Shown here one piece after another: positions 1 through 5,789 of a stretch of DNA of 8,271 bases. A program made the position numbers and the translations under genes. Origin of the DNA: an archaeon (GTDB taxonomy: Archaea; Asgardarchaeota; Hermodarchaeia; Hermodarchaeales; Hermodarchaeaceae). The stretch spans positions 1 through 8,271 of the forward strand of contig JABXGV010000016.1 of NCBI GenBank assembly GCA_016550485.1. Direction: 5' to 3'. Below the pieces are notes generated by a model. That model was not told where the DNA came from. It made no database searches and saw nothing but the letters and a program-made list of their open reading frames with translations. Position 1 is the first letter of the stretch. Each line of letters opens with the position of its first letter.

Positions 1-10
1 AACAAGTACT

Positions 11-1837
11 TCATTCAATCCCCTCCAGTTCTTGTACTCGCTCCTGTGGGAGCATACCGTGTTCATCCCAGCCGCGGAGCTTATAGTAGCGTGCGAGCAT
101 CTTCTCGTATTCGTGTCTGTCGATGTGATGCCCCTTTGCCGTCTTTAAGGGTGCGGGGTCATCAAAGTAGCGCTTGGGGAGTGTGTCATCTTTCTGAGTC
201 AAGCCCAACCGTATGTTTATCAGTCGCTCAGTATCGATGATGCGCTTTCCAATGGATTCGAGTTGACGGACATCCAGTTTTAGGTCAACTGCAGCGTGTA
301 ATAATTCGCTAACGCGCTCGTAGCCAATGAGGCGGGGACTGTTAAAGCCGTGGCAGATGAACTTGCAGATACCCACGCTATCAATAACGGCGTACATGTT
401 ATCCGACCAGTAGACTGGCTTTTCCTTCCCCTCATAAGATGTCGGATCAGGAGAGATACCGGTGCCGTAGATGCTCTCCTTCACCTTCTGGGGTAGTCGG
501 AGAAAGATTTCCAGTGTTGGGCGGCTCCTTAGATGGTCTGCACCTCTTGAAGCTGTGGCGATCCCAAGGGCAAAGGCCTTGATGTACCGCACATCGTGGG
601 GGTCGCTCTGGGGCAGGTTCTTAACGGCAATCAAGTAGTCTGCTGATTTGGGTCCAAAGTGTCGGACAGCTTGAGTGCTCTCAGCTAGTACATCACCAAA
701 GCCTTCTCGTCGTGCGGTCTTTTCCAAGAGCGACTTTGCGAGTTCAGCATCACCGAAGCGGAGTTCTTCACCCTGGGTTACTTTTTGGTCAATGATGCCC
801 TTCTCGTAGAGTTCAAAGGCCCAAGCTAGAATAGTGCCTGCCGAGGCGGTGTCTAGTCCTAGGCGGTTACAGAGATTGTTCAATTCGATGACCTGCTGGG
901 GGTCTGAAACACCGATGTTTGCCCCCAACAAGCCGATGGTCGTATACTCGGGGCCCTCACCACCCATGGTATTCCGGTGTCTACAGTGCACGACACAGGA
1001 GGCACAGGCGACCATCTTTTCGGCGAAACCTTCAAAGACCTCAGCGTTCAGCGAATCTGACCATGCGTTCAGCTGACTGTTCTTGGTGCGAATCGCACCC
1101 AGCGCATTACTGACATCATAGAGATAGGGTGTCCCAAGAGTCCCCATTACTTTGATGACTTTCGATCCTAACACGTAGTCACTGATGCGCTTGGTCGTTT
1201 CGAGGAGCTGTTCAGGATGCGCCACGGGTATGCCTTGGGTTCCAAAGGCCACGACCGCCTTCAGGTGTTTCGAACCCATAACTGCGCCAAGCCCTCCACG
1301 ACCCGCAGCGTTCTTGACGCCATTGCGTACACAGGCGAAGTGAACCAGTTTCTCCCCTGCTTCTCCGATGACCGCGGCTTGCACATCGCCGAGGTCACGG
1401 CGAAGAGCGATTTGCGATTCATAGGTATCTAAGCCCCAATAATCAGAGGCATCGCGTATCTCGACAGTCTCATCGGAGAGGTAGATGTAGCAGGGCTTCT
1501 TCGCTTTCCCGGTAACAATGATTCTATCGAACCCTGCATACCGCATTTCTGGGGCGAAGAACCCCCCACAGTTAGCGTCTCCGAGGAATCCTGATTCTGG
1601 CGACCGCGCGGTCACATTGAACCGTGACGCATTCGGTACCAGCAAGCCTGTAAGGAGACCTGCACCCAAGATGAGAACATTATCTGGGCCCAAGGGGTCT
1701 ACGTCTTTCCTCAGTAATTTGTTTAGATAGTAGATGTTTGCGCCTCGTCCACCAAGATAGCTTCTAATAATACTCGCTGGGGTTTCCTTCACCTTGACGG
1801 TATTAGCGGTGAGATCTACTACTGCAAATTTATTCAT
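11..1837 (-). CDS. Tungsten-type aldehyde:ferredoxin oxidoreductase (AOR) family protein
   Basis: This is a full-length AOR-family tungsto-bispterin iron-sulfur enzyme of 608 residues, expected to be cytoplasmic and to pass electrons between a carbonyl or acyl substrate and ferredoxin. It carries CxxCxxxC (C278, C281, C285) and a distal cysteine in DSVGIC (C491), the four expected [4Fe-4S] ligands. The N-terminal YLGGRGAN, AAGRGGLGAVMGSKHLKA and C-terminal YYKLRGWDEHG blocks are typical. Aligned by eye to remembered Pyrococcus furiosus AOR, the active-site His448 is kept (H435 in RGADH) but Glu313 is replaced by Thr (after EGPEY), and the first pterin motif reads NRLGLD rather than DxxGLD. 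Substrate is therefore uncertain, and other family branches such as BamB-like acyl-CoA enzymes are possible. I chose the ATG at 1837: it overlaps the upstream stop as TGATG and has GAGGTG 11 bases before it. In-frame GTGs at 1840 and 1849 are alternatives. Confidence 0.95.
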   Translation of the reverse strand: MNKFAVVDLTANTVKVKETPASIIRSYLGGRGANIYYLNKLLRKDVDPLGPDNVLILGAGLLTGLLVPNASRFNVTARSPESGFLGDANCGGFFAPEMRYAGFDRIIVTGKAKKPCYIYLSDETVEIRDASDYWGLDTYESQIALRRDLGDVQAAVIGEAGEKLVHFACVRNGVKNAAGRGGLGAVMGSKHLKAVVAFGTQGIPVAHPEQLLETTKRISDYVLGSKVIKVMGTLGTPYLYDVSNALGAIRTKNSQLNAWSDSLNAEVFEGFAEKMVACASCVVHCRHRNTMGGEGPEYTTIGLLGANIGVSDPQQVIELNNLCNRLGLDTASAGTILAWAFELYEKGIIDQKVTQGEELRFGDAELAKSLLEKTARREGFGDVLAESTQAVRHFGPKSADYLIAVKNLPQSDPHDVRYIKAFALGIATASRGADHLRSRPTLEIFLRLPQKVKESIYGTGISPDPTSYEGKEKPVYWSDNMYAVIDSVGICKFICHGFNSPRLIGYERVSELLHAAVDLKLDVRQLESIGKRIIDTERLINIRLGLTQKDDTLPKRYFDDPAPLKTAKGHHIDRHEYEKMLARYYKLRGWDEHGMLPQERVQELEGIE

Positions 1838-2244
1838 CACGAGTTCCACACCTCAAGAATCACTATTTCTCCTCCACCGACGACCATCATAAGGGTCAGG
1901 GTTACTGAATGCTGGATTGAGTACTCACACAGGTTCTCTTGGATGATGGGTTTGTCGTCAACAAAAATGTTCAGAAATCGGTGGAGCTGCCCTTCACTAT
2001 CAAATAACCTCTGGTCTAATTCGGGAATCTTCTCTACTAGACGCCGGAGAATCGAATCAACAGAATCACCATCAACTAATGGAATACTAAATGCATCTTT
2101 GTCTGATGACATGCGTAATGTCCCAATAAGACGGACGATTATAATGGGAACTTCTTCCTGAATCTGAACCGGCTCCTTTAATTCGTACTTGGTAGCTAGG
2201 CTTGAATTAAGGTATCTGATTTCCCAGAAATAGATTGTTCTCAC
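1837..2244 (-). CDS. ThiS/MoaD-like beta-grasp sulfur-carrier-type protein
   Basis: A small protein of 135 residues, first gene of the pair with the AOR and translationally coupled to it. The beta-grasp core runs from about residue 34 (IIIVRLIGTLR) through a FLNIFVDDKPI strand and turn to MMVVGGGE, the usual place of the MoaD/ThiS diglycine. Such proteins carry activated sulfur for molybdopterin or tungstopterin synthesis, and a copy beside an AOR gene is common in archaea. Two things are odd. Ten residues (EIVILEVWNS) follow GGG at 123-125, whereas active carriers normally end at GG. About 33 residues also precede the core. The start used is GTG at 2244, which has no SD. An internal AAAGGAG (2179-2173) precedes the core but only non-standard ATT codons follow, and the first in-frame ATG (2112) would delete strand one. 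Family fairly sure; carrier activity unproven. Confidence 0.8.
   Translation of the reverse strand: MRTIYFWEIRYLNSSLATKYELKEPVQIQEEVPIIIVRLIGTLRMSSDKDAFSIPLVDGDSVDSILRRLVEKIPELDQRLFDSEGQLHRFLNIFVDDKPIIQENLCEYSIQHSVTLTLMMVVGGGEIVILEVWNS
1849..1854 (-). promoter_or_regulatory. Ribosome binding site for the AOR gene
   Basis: GAGGTG on the minus strand, inside the end of the ThiS/MoaD-like gene. It lies 11 bases before the ATG at 1837 and 8 before the GTG at 1840. It argues against the longer GTG start at 1849, which would overlap the site itself. Confidence 0.5.
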
Positions 2245-2284
2245 CCTTAAGGATTTAAGGTCGAAGGAGGATAGAACTGGTTCC
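2245..2284. promoter_or_regulatory. Compact divergent promoter region
   Basis: Only 40 bases separate the ThiS/MoaD-like start (minus) from the dehydrogenase (plus), so both promoters must overlap each other or the coding ends. It holds the perfect palindrome CCTTAAGG (2245-2252), a second TTAAGG at 2255-2260, and on the plus strand AGGAGG at 2265-2270, a strong SD for the dehydrogenase. The AT-rich TTTAAGG/CCTTAAA could act as a TATA-like element in either direction, but no unambiguous box is visible. Joint regulation of the two transcripts is inferred from the spacing. Confidence 0.45.
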
Positions 2285-3316
2285 GTGATGATTATGAAAG
2301 CTGCCGTTTTTTATGAACCAGGAAAACCGCTCAAGATCGAAGATTATCCTACCCCGAAAATCGGCGCAACAGACGTGCTGGTGGATGTAGCTGCCTGTGG
2401 GGTGTGCCGCACAGACCTCCACTACCTTCATGGGACGCCAACCTTCAAGAAACCCCCCGTGATTCTGGGTCATGAAGCGTCAGGGACGATTGCTGAACTT
2501 GGGGATAAGGTGGAGGGATGGACAAAGGGTGACAGAGTGCTAATCCCGGCTGTGCTCAGTTGCGGAGAATGCGACAACTGCCGCCGAGGACGAGAAAACG
2601 TGTGCGCACGAATGTGTATGGTGGGCAACCACATTGACGGCGCCTACGCGGAATTCATCCGCATCCCTGCGAAGGACCTCGTTCGAGTTCCTGAATCTCT
2701 ACCATTGAAAGAAGTCAGCATCGTCGCAGACGCCATCTCAACACCCTATCATGCGGTGAAGAACCGTGGCGAAGTACGACCCGGGGACCTGGTTGCGGTC
2801 TTCGGATGCGGCGGCGTAGGTGTTAACGTCGTCCAGCTAGCCGCAGCGGCGGGCGGAATCGTATACGCCGTGGATGTTCTTGACGAGAAGCTCGAACTCG
2901 CCTCGAAGCTAGGCGCCGCTGTCACCATCAATTCGTCAAAGGAAAACCCGGTGAAGAAGATTCGGACCTTAACCAAGAAACGGGGAGTAGACGTTTCCTT
3001 TGAAGCGATTGGCATTCCTGAAGTCATGAGCCAAGCTCTCGCAGTGGTACGATGGGGTGGTCGGATGGTCGTCGTCGGGTTCAGTGATAAGGACTGGGCA
3101 GTCCAAGCCTCCCGGGTGATGTTTCGTGAGGTCGAGATTCGTGGCTCCCTCGGCTGCCGTATCGTCGACTACCCTCCACTCGTGGAGATGGTCGCCCAAG
3201 GTAAAGTCCAGATAAAGCCGCTGATTCACAGTCTGCGCCCTCTTGAAGAGATCAACCAGGCCTTCGAAGACCTAGAAGCCGGGAAAGTCATTGGCCGCAC
3301 CATTGTAGTGCCCTAA
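2285..3316 (+). CDS. Zinc-dependent medium-chain alcohol dehydrogenase, possibly 6-hydroxycyclohex-1-ene-1-carbonyl-CoA dehydrogenase-like
   Basis: A complete MDR-family dehydrogenase, predicted to oxidise a secondary alcohol with NAD+ in the cytoplasm. In numbering from the GTG at 2285, catalytic-zinc ligands are C41 (GVCRTD), H63 and E64 (GHE), with D149 (ADAISTPYH) in the third-ligand position. Structural zinc is bound by C93, C96, C99 and C107. The Rossmann motif is GCGGVG (174-179), and the acidic D197 in VYAVD after the second strand favours NAD+ over NADP+. ADAISTPYHA and GNHIDGAYAEF resemble archaeal homologues often labelled 6-hydroxycyclohex-1-ene-1-carbonyl-CoA dehydrogenase; I base that on memory of the family. 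The converging crotonase would make the substrate for such an enzyme. Start is uncertain: AGGAGG (2265-2270) is 14 bases before GTG 2285, 17 before ATG 2288 and 23 before ATG 2294, where the family-typical MKAAVF begins. It could also be a general alcohol dehydrogenase. Confidence 0.93.
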   Translation: MMIMKAAVFYEPGKPLKIEDYPTPKIGATDVLVDVAACGVCRTDLHYLHGTPTFKKPPVILGHEASGTIAELGDKVEGWTKGDRVLIPAVLSCGECDNCRRGRENVCARMCMVGNHIDGAYAEFIRIPAKDLVRVPESLPLKEVSIVADAISTPYHAVKNRGEVRPGDLVAVFGCGGVGVNVVQLAAAAGGIVYAVDVLDEKLELASKLGAAVTINSSKENPVKKIRTLTKKRGVDVSFEAIGIPEVMSQALAVVRWGGRMVVVGFSDKDWAVQASRVMFREVEIRGSLGCRIVDYPPLVEMVAQGKVQIKPLIHSLRPLEEINQAFEDLEAGKVIGRTIVVP

Positions 3317-3344
3317 ACCGACCGAATCTATTGGTGAAACACTA

Positions 3345-3369
3345 GCACTGCGGCTGCACGACAGTGCAG
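3345..3369. terminator. Two alternative hairpins between convergent genes
   Basis: The 75-base convergent gap contains CTGCAC (3354-3359), loop GACA, then GTGCAG (3364-3369), a perfect 6-bp stem. An overlapping, mutually exclusive pairing joins GCACTG (3345-3350) with CAGTGC (3362-3367). A direct repeat TTAGGT follows at 3373-3378 and 3381-3386. A bidirectional terminator is plausible from position, but neither hairpin is followed by a strong T run on either strand. Confidence 0.35.
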
Positions 3370-3391
3370 AGTTTAGGTGATTAGGTAGTTC

Positions 3392-4168
3392 TTATTTCCC
3401 TTTCCACACCGGCTTGCGTTTTTCCAAGAACGCCTTCAATCCTTCAGTAGCGTCCTCCGTGGTTTCCAACGACTCAAGGTAGAGCTCTGTAACTTTCTTT
3501 AGTGCTGCCATGAAGTCGGCTGAGAGGCTAGCGTAGATAGCACGCCGCACATAGCTTAACATCACGGGACTGTACTCCTTCAGCTTCGAAACTAATTGGT
3601 TAACCGCCTCCTCCAGTTCGCCATCAGGAACAGCGCGGGTGATGAGCCCCATGCGCTCCGCTTCCGCAGCTGAGATATTCTTTCCCGTCAAGCATAGCTC
3701 AAAGGTACGCTTTGGTCCGATGAAATGATGCATGAACGCCGCAGCTACAGTGGGCACAGCACCTACTTGGATTTCTGGTTGACCGAATTTCGCGGATTCC
3801 GCAGCAATCACCATATCGCAGGTGAAGGCTAACTCGCATCCTCCACCCAGCGCCGAGCCCTGAACGACTGCGATGACTGGCTTATCCAACTCCAGTAATG
3901 CTTTGAACACGTCGTTGAATGCCTTCAATGTCTTCGGTGCATGTTCTGGGAGGTGCTGCTCGACATCCACGCCCACACAGAAGAACCGATTACCCGCTGT
4001 CCTAAGCACCACTAAAGTAACTGTGCTATCCTCCTTGAGTTTGCCAAGAGCTTGGCGAATCTCAATGAGTGTGTCTTTGTCGAGGACATTCAAGGGAGGG
4101 CGGTTCACGGTGACAGTCGCGACCCGATCCGTAACGTCCACAAGGATATTCGCATAATCTGGTGACAT
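3392..4168 (-). CDS. Enoyl-CoA hydratase/isomerase (crotonase) family protein, cyclohexa-1,5-diene-1-carbonyl-CoA hydratase-like
   Basis: A complete crotonase of 258 residues, usual for the family, which acts on acyl-CoA thioesters in the cytoplasm. Both catalytic glutamates of hydratases are present: E112 in ALGGGCEL and E132 in FGQPEIQVG. The oxyanion-hole segments are FFCVGVDV (63-69) and SALGGG (105-110). The C-terminus FLEKRKPVWKGK is typical. The N-terminal NRPPLNVLD (22-30) resembles the start of cyclohexa-1,5-diene-1-carbonyl-CoA hydratases of benzoyl-CoA degradation, where ordinary enoyl-CoA hydratases usually have NRP followed by NAL. That reading, and the dehydrogenase alongside, suggest water addition to a cyclic dienoyl-CoA; a ring hydrolase or a plain beta-oxidation hydratase are alternatives. 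The ATG at 4168 has AAGGAGA (4181-4175) six bases upstream, so the start is firm. It converges with the dehydrogenase and diverges from the homocitrate-synthase-like gene. Confidence 0.94.
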   Translation of the reverse strand: MSPDYANILVDVTDRVATVTVNRPPLNVLDKDTLIEIRQALGKLKEDSTVTLVVLRTAGNRFFCVGVDVEQHLPEHAPKTLKAFNDVFKALLELDKPVIAVVQGSALGGGCELAFTCDMVIAAESAKFGQPEIQVGAVPTVAAAFMHHFIGPKRTFELCLTGKNISAAEAERMGLITRAVPDGELEEAVNQLVSKLKEYSPVMLSYVRRAIYASLSADFMAALKKVTELYLESLETTEDATEGLKAFLEKRKPVWKGK

Positions 4169-4263
4169 CTCTTTTCTCCTTCTAGTGTATGAAACGGTTT
4201 TATCTACAAAGAAAGAGACTTAAGTGTTGACCTTGCTACATTCCGTCTATCCTGGTGGGATTC
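4169..4263. promoter_or_regulatory. Divergent promoter region of hydratase and homocitrate synthase-like genes
   Basis: The gap holds the hydratase SD on the minus strand (AAGGAGA, 4181-4175) and the synthase SD on the plus strand (GGTGGG, 4254-4259). A TATA-like TTTTATC at 4198-4204 could serve the plus-strand gene, placing a start site near 4229. The palindrome ACTTAAGT lies at 4218-4225 and shares its CTTAAG core with the other divergent gap (2246-2251). Promoter assignment is by eye only. Confidence 0.4.
4254..4259 (+). promoter_or_regulatory. Ribosome binding site deciding the ATG 4264 start
   Basis: GGTGGG ends four bases before the ATG at 4264. The in-frame GTG at 4255 lies inside this motif and has no SD of its own, so the ATG is preferred. 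Confidence 0.5.
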
Positions 4264-5556
4264 ATGTTGTTAGACGAACTTGAGTCTGAAGGCTTAATTG
4301 TTAATTTTAACAAGTTGCCCGAAACTCTGTCAAAACACCTACCGAAAGAAGTGCTCATATGGGATGAAACTCTCCGGGATGGAGAGCAGACACCCGGTAC
4401 AACACTTTTGATTGATGAGAAGATTGAGATTGCGAAGATGATGGACGATATGGGGGTCCACATCATCGATGTCGGATTCCCAGCAGTATCCGAATCTGAA
4501 CGGGAAGTTGTTCGACGAATCGCCGCAGAAGGGTTCACCAATGCAAGCATCTGTGCTCCCGCCCGTGCCATCCGCTCAGACATCGATGCCTCCATCCAAG
4601 CTGGTGCAGAAGAGGTACCGATTTTCATCGCTACAAGCAGTCTTCACCTTAAATACAAGCTCAAGAAAAACTGGCAAGAAATAAGCGAGATTGTCACCGA
4701 TTGCATCGAATACGCGAAAAGCCATGGAGTGATTGTAAACTTTGTCACCGAAGATACCTCCCGTACCAGCATCGCAAATACCGTCGATATCTTCAAAACC
4801 GCCGCCGAAGCAGGCGCGGACCGAGTAGTTATCGCAGATACCGTGGGATTCCTTCGACCGGAATCGATGCGTTATCTCGTCTCACAGGTGCGCGACCGTC
4901 TCTGGAAGGAAACGAAACGAAAGATTCCGCTTTCAGTTCACTGTCATAATGACTTCGGTCTCGCGACGGCTAACACCCTTGCTGCCATCGAGGAAGGCGT
5001 CGTCGCGCCACATGTGTGCATTGCCGGGTTTGGAGAACGCGCCGGTAACGCTCCCCTTGAAGAAGTGGTCATGGCCCTTGAAATTCTCTACAACATCAAA
5101 ACGGGAATCGACACTACAAAGATCCAGGAACTGGCGGACCTGACCAGTCAATACTTTGCTATTCTGCTTCCCATCCACAAAGCCATCACCGGTGAGAACG
5201 CCTTCTCCCATGAAGCCGGCATTCACGTCCACGGCATCCTCTCGCACCGGCTCTGCTACGAACCCATCCCCGCAGAATCCGTGGGTCGCCAGACCGAGTT
5301 TTATATGGGGAAGGGCACCGGAAGCGGATTAGTAAGGACAAAACTGCAACAAGTAGGGATTGAAGCCACAGAAGAGCAGGTACACCAAATCGTGCTTCAG
5401 GTCAAGGAGACCCACCAGCTCCGCAATAAACGAGAAATGCTCCTGCAACTGCAACGCGCCCAAGAACTCCTCCGCGAAACCCGCCTCGGACTCAAAGAAG
5501 ACGAGTTCTGGGGAATCGTCCGGGCCGTTACCGGACAACAACCAGGGAAACCCTAG
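4264..5556 (+). CDS. Homocitrate synthase / 2-isopropylmalate synthase family protein (DRE-TIM metallolyase)
   Basis: Predicted to condense acetyl-CoA with a 2-oxoacid in the cytoplasm using a divalent metal. In the 430-residue form, DETLRDGEQTPG (34-45) supplies the catalytic Arg38 and metal-binding Asp39, and HCHND supplies metal ligands H226 and H228. GFGERAGNAPLEE (255-267) and SHEAGIHVHG (315-324) complete the signature. FIATSSLHLKYKLK and YAKSHGVIVNF closely recall archaeal AksA-type homocitrate synthases, so homocitrate formation is my first choice. Isopropylmalate, citramalate or Re-citrate synthesis are alternatives that motifs alone cannot exclude. The C-terminal LeuA regulatory domain is absent, so classical leucine feedback is unlikely. 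There is an apparent extra charged helical stretch at about 383-407 before LGLKEDEFW, and the usual GKHSG is GKGTG. Neighbours are not lysine or leucine biosynthesis genes. Confidence 0.88.
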   Translation: MLLDELESEGLIVNFNKLPETLSKHLPKEVLIWDETLRDGEQTPGTTLLIDEKIEIAKMMDDMGVHIIDVGFPAVSESEREVVRRIAAEGFTNASICAPARAIRSDIDASIQAGAEEVPIFIATSSLHLKYKLKKNWQEISEIVTDCIEYAKSHGVIVNFVTEDTSRTSIANTVDIFKTAAEAGADRVVIADTVGFLRPESMRYLVSQVRDRLWKETKRKIPLSVHCHNDFGLATANTLAAIEEGVVAPHVCIAGFGERAGNAPLEEVVMALEILYNIKTGIDTTKIQELADLTSQYFAILLPIHKAITGENAFSHEAGIHVHGILSHRLCYEPIPAESVGRQTEFYMGKGTGSGLVRTKLQQVGIEATEEQVHQIVLQVKETHQLRNKREMLLQLQRAQELLRETRLGLKEDEFWGIVRAVTGQQPGKP

Positions 5557-5789
5557 AAGCCTCAACACGCGCTCCGCAGGATTCCTCAAATTTTATACAA
5601 ATTCCCTTCCTAGCTACGAAACCTATTAGAATGAAAAAAAGCAGCCTAGTATTGCGGAGAAAGGCATAGATTAGAGGTAAACCCTGACGAGGTTCCTCAA
5701 TCAATATACTCTACTCTCCTGGTACTCGAAGGTGATTATCTCTGTCTCCCTCTAGTAAGCGGGCTTTAGCTGCGACATTTCTTAATCCT
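5557..5789 (+). promoter_or_regulatory. Intergenic region upstream of the histidine kinase
   Basis: A 233-base non-coding stretch. It contains a TATA-like TTTTATAC at 5591-5598, a second AT-rich box near 5702-5708 (CAATATA), and a bulged hairpin at 5674-5698. A 12-codon reading frame starts at ATG 5631 (MKKSSLVLRRKA), about 35 bases after the first TATA-like box; without an SD I do not call it a gene. The octamer TTCCTCAA occurs at 5582-5589 and again at 5693-5700. Kinase transcription probably starts here. Confidence 0.4.
5674..5698 (+). other. Bulged hairpin in the kinase leader
   Basis: GAGG (5674-5677) pairs with CCTC (5695-5698), and AACC (5680-5683) pairs with GGTT (5691-5694), leaving a two-base bulge (TA) and a seven-base loop. 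It could be a terminator for the upstream synthase gene or a leader structure for the kinase. There is no following T run, so termination is unproven. Confidence 0.3.

Noticed and set aside
2255..2473. A 72-codon minus-strand frame opposite the start of the dehydrogenase
   Set aside because: It is antisense to a well-supported gene and has no family features.
4933..5247. A 104-codon minus-strand frame opposite the homocitrate synthase-like gene
   Set aside because: It is a mirror of the conserved coding region, with no SD or domain.
5631..5669. A 12-codon leader-type frame (MKKSSLVLRRKA) after a TATA-like box
   Set aside because: It has no SD, no run of regulatory codons and no attenuator structure clearly tied to it. 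An ATG followed by a short frame is common by chance.
5582..5700. Repeated octamer TTCCTCAA as a possible operator pair
   Set aside because: The copies are 111 bases apart, not symmetric, and one is part of a hairpin arm. A repeated octamer in 233 bases is weak evidence.
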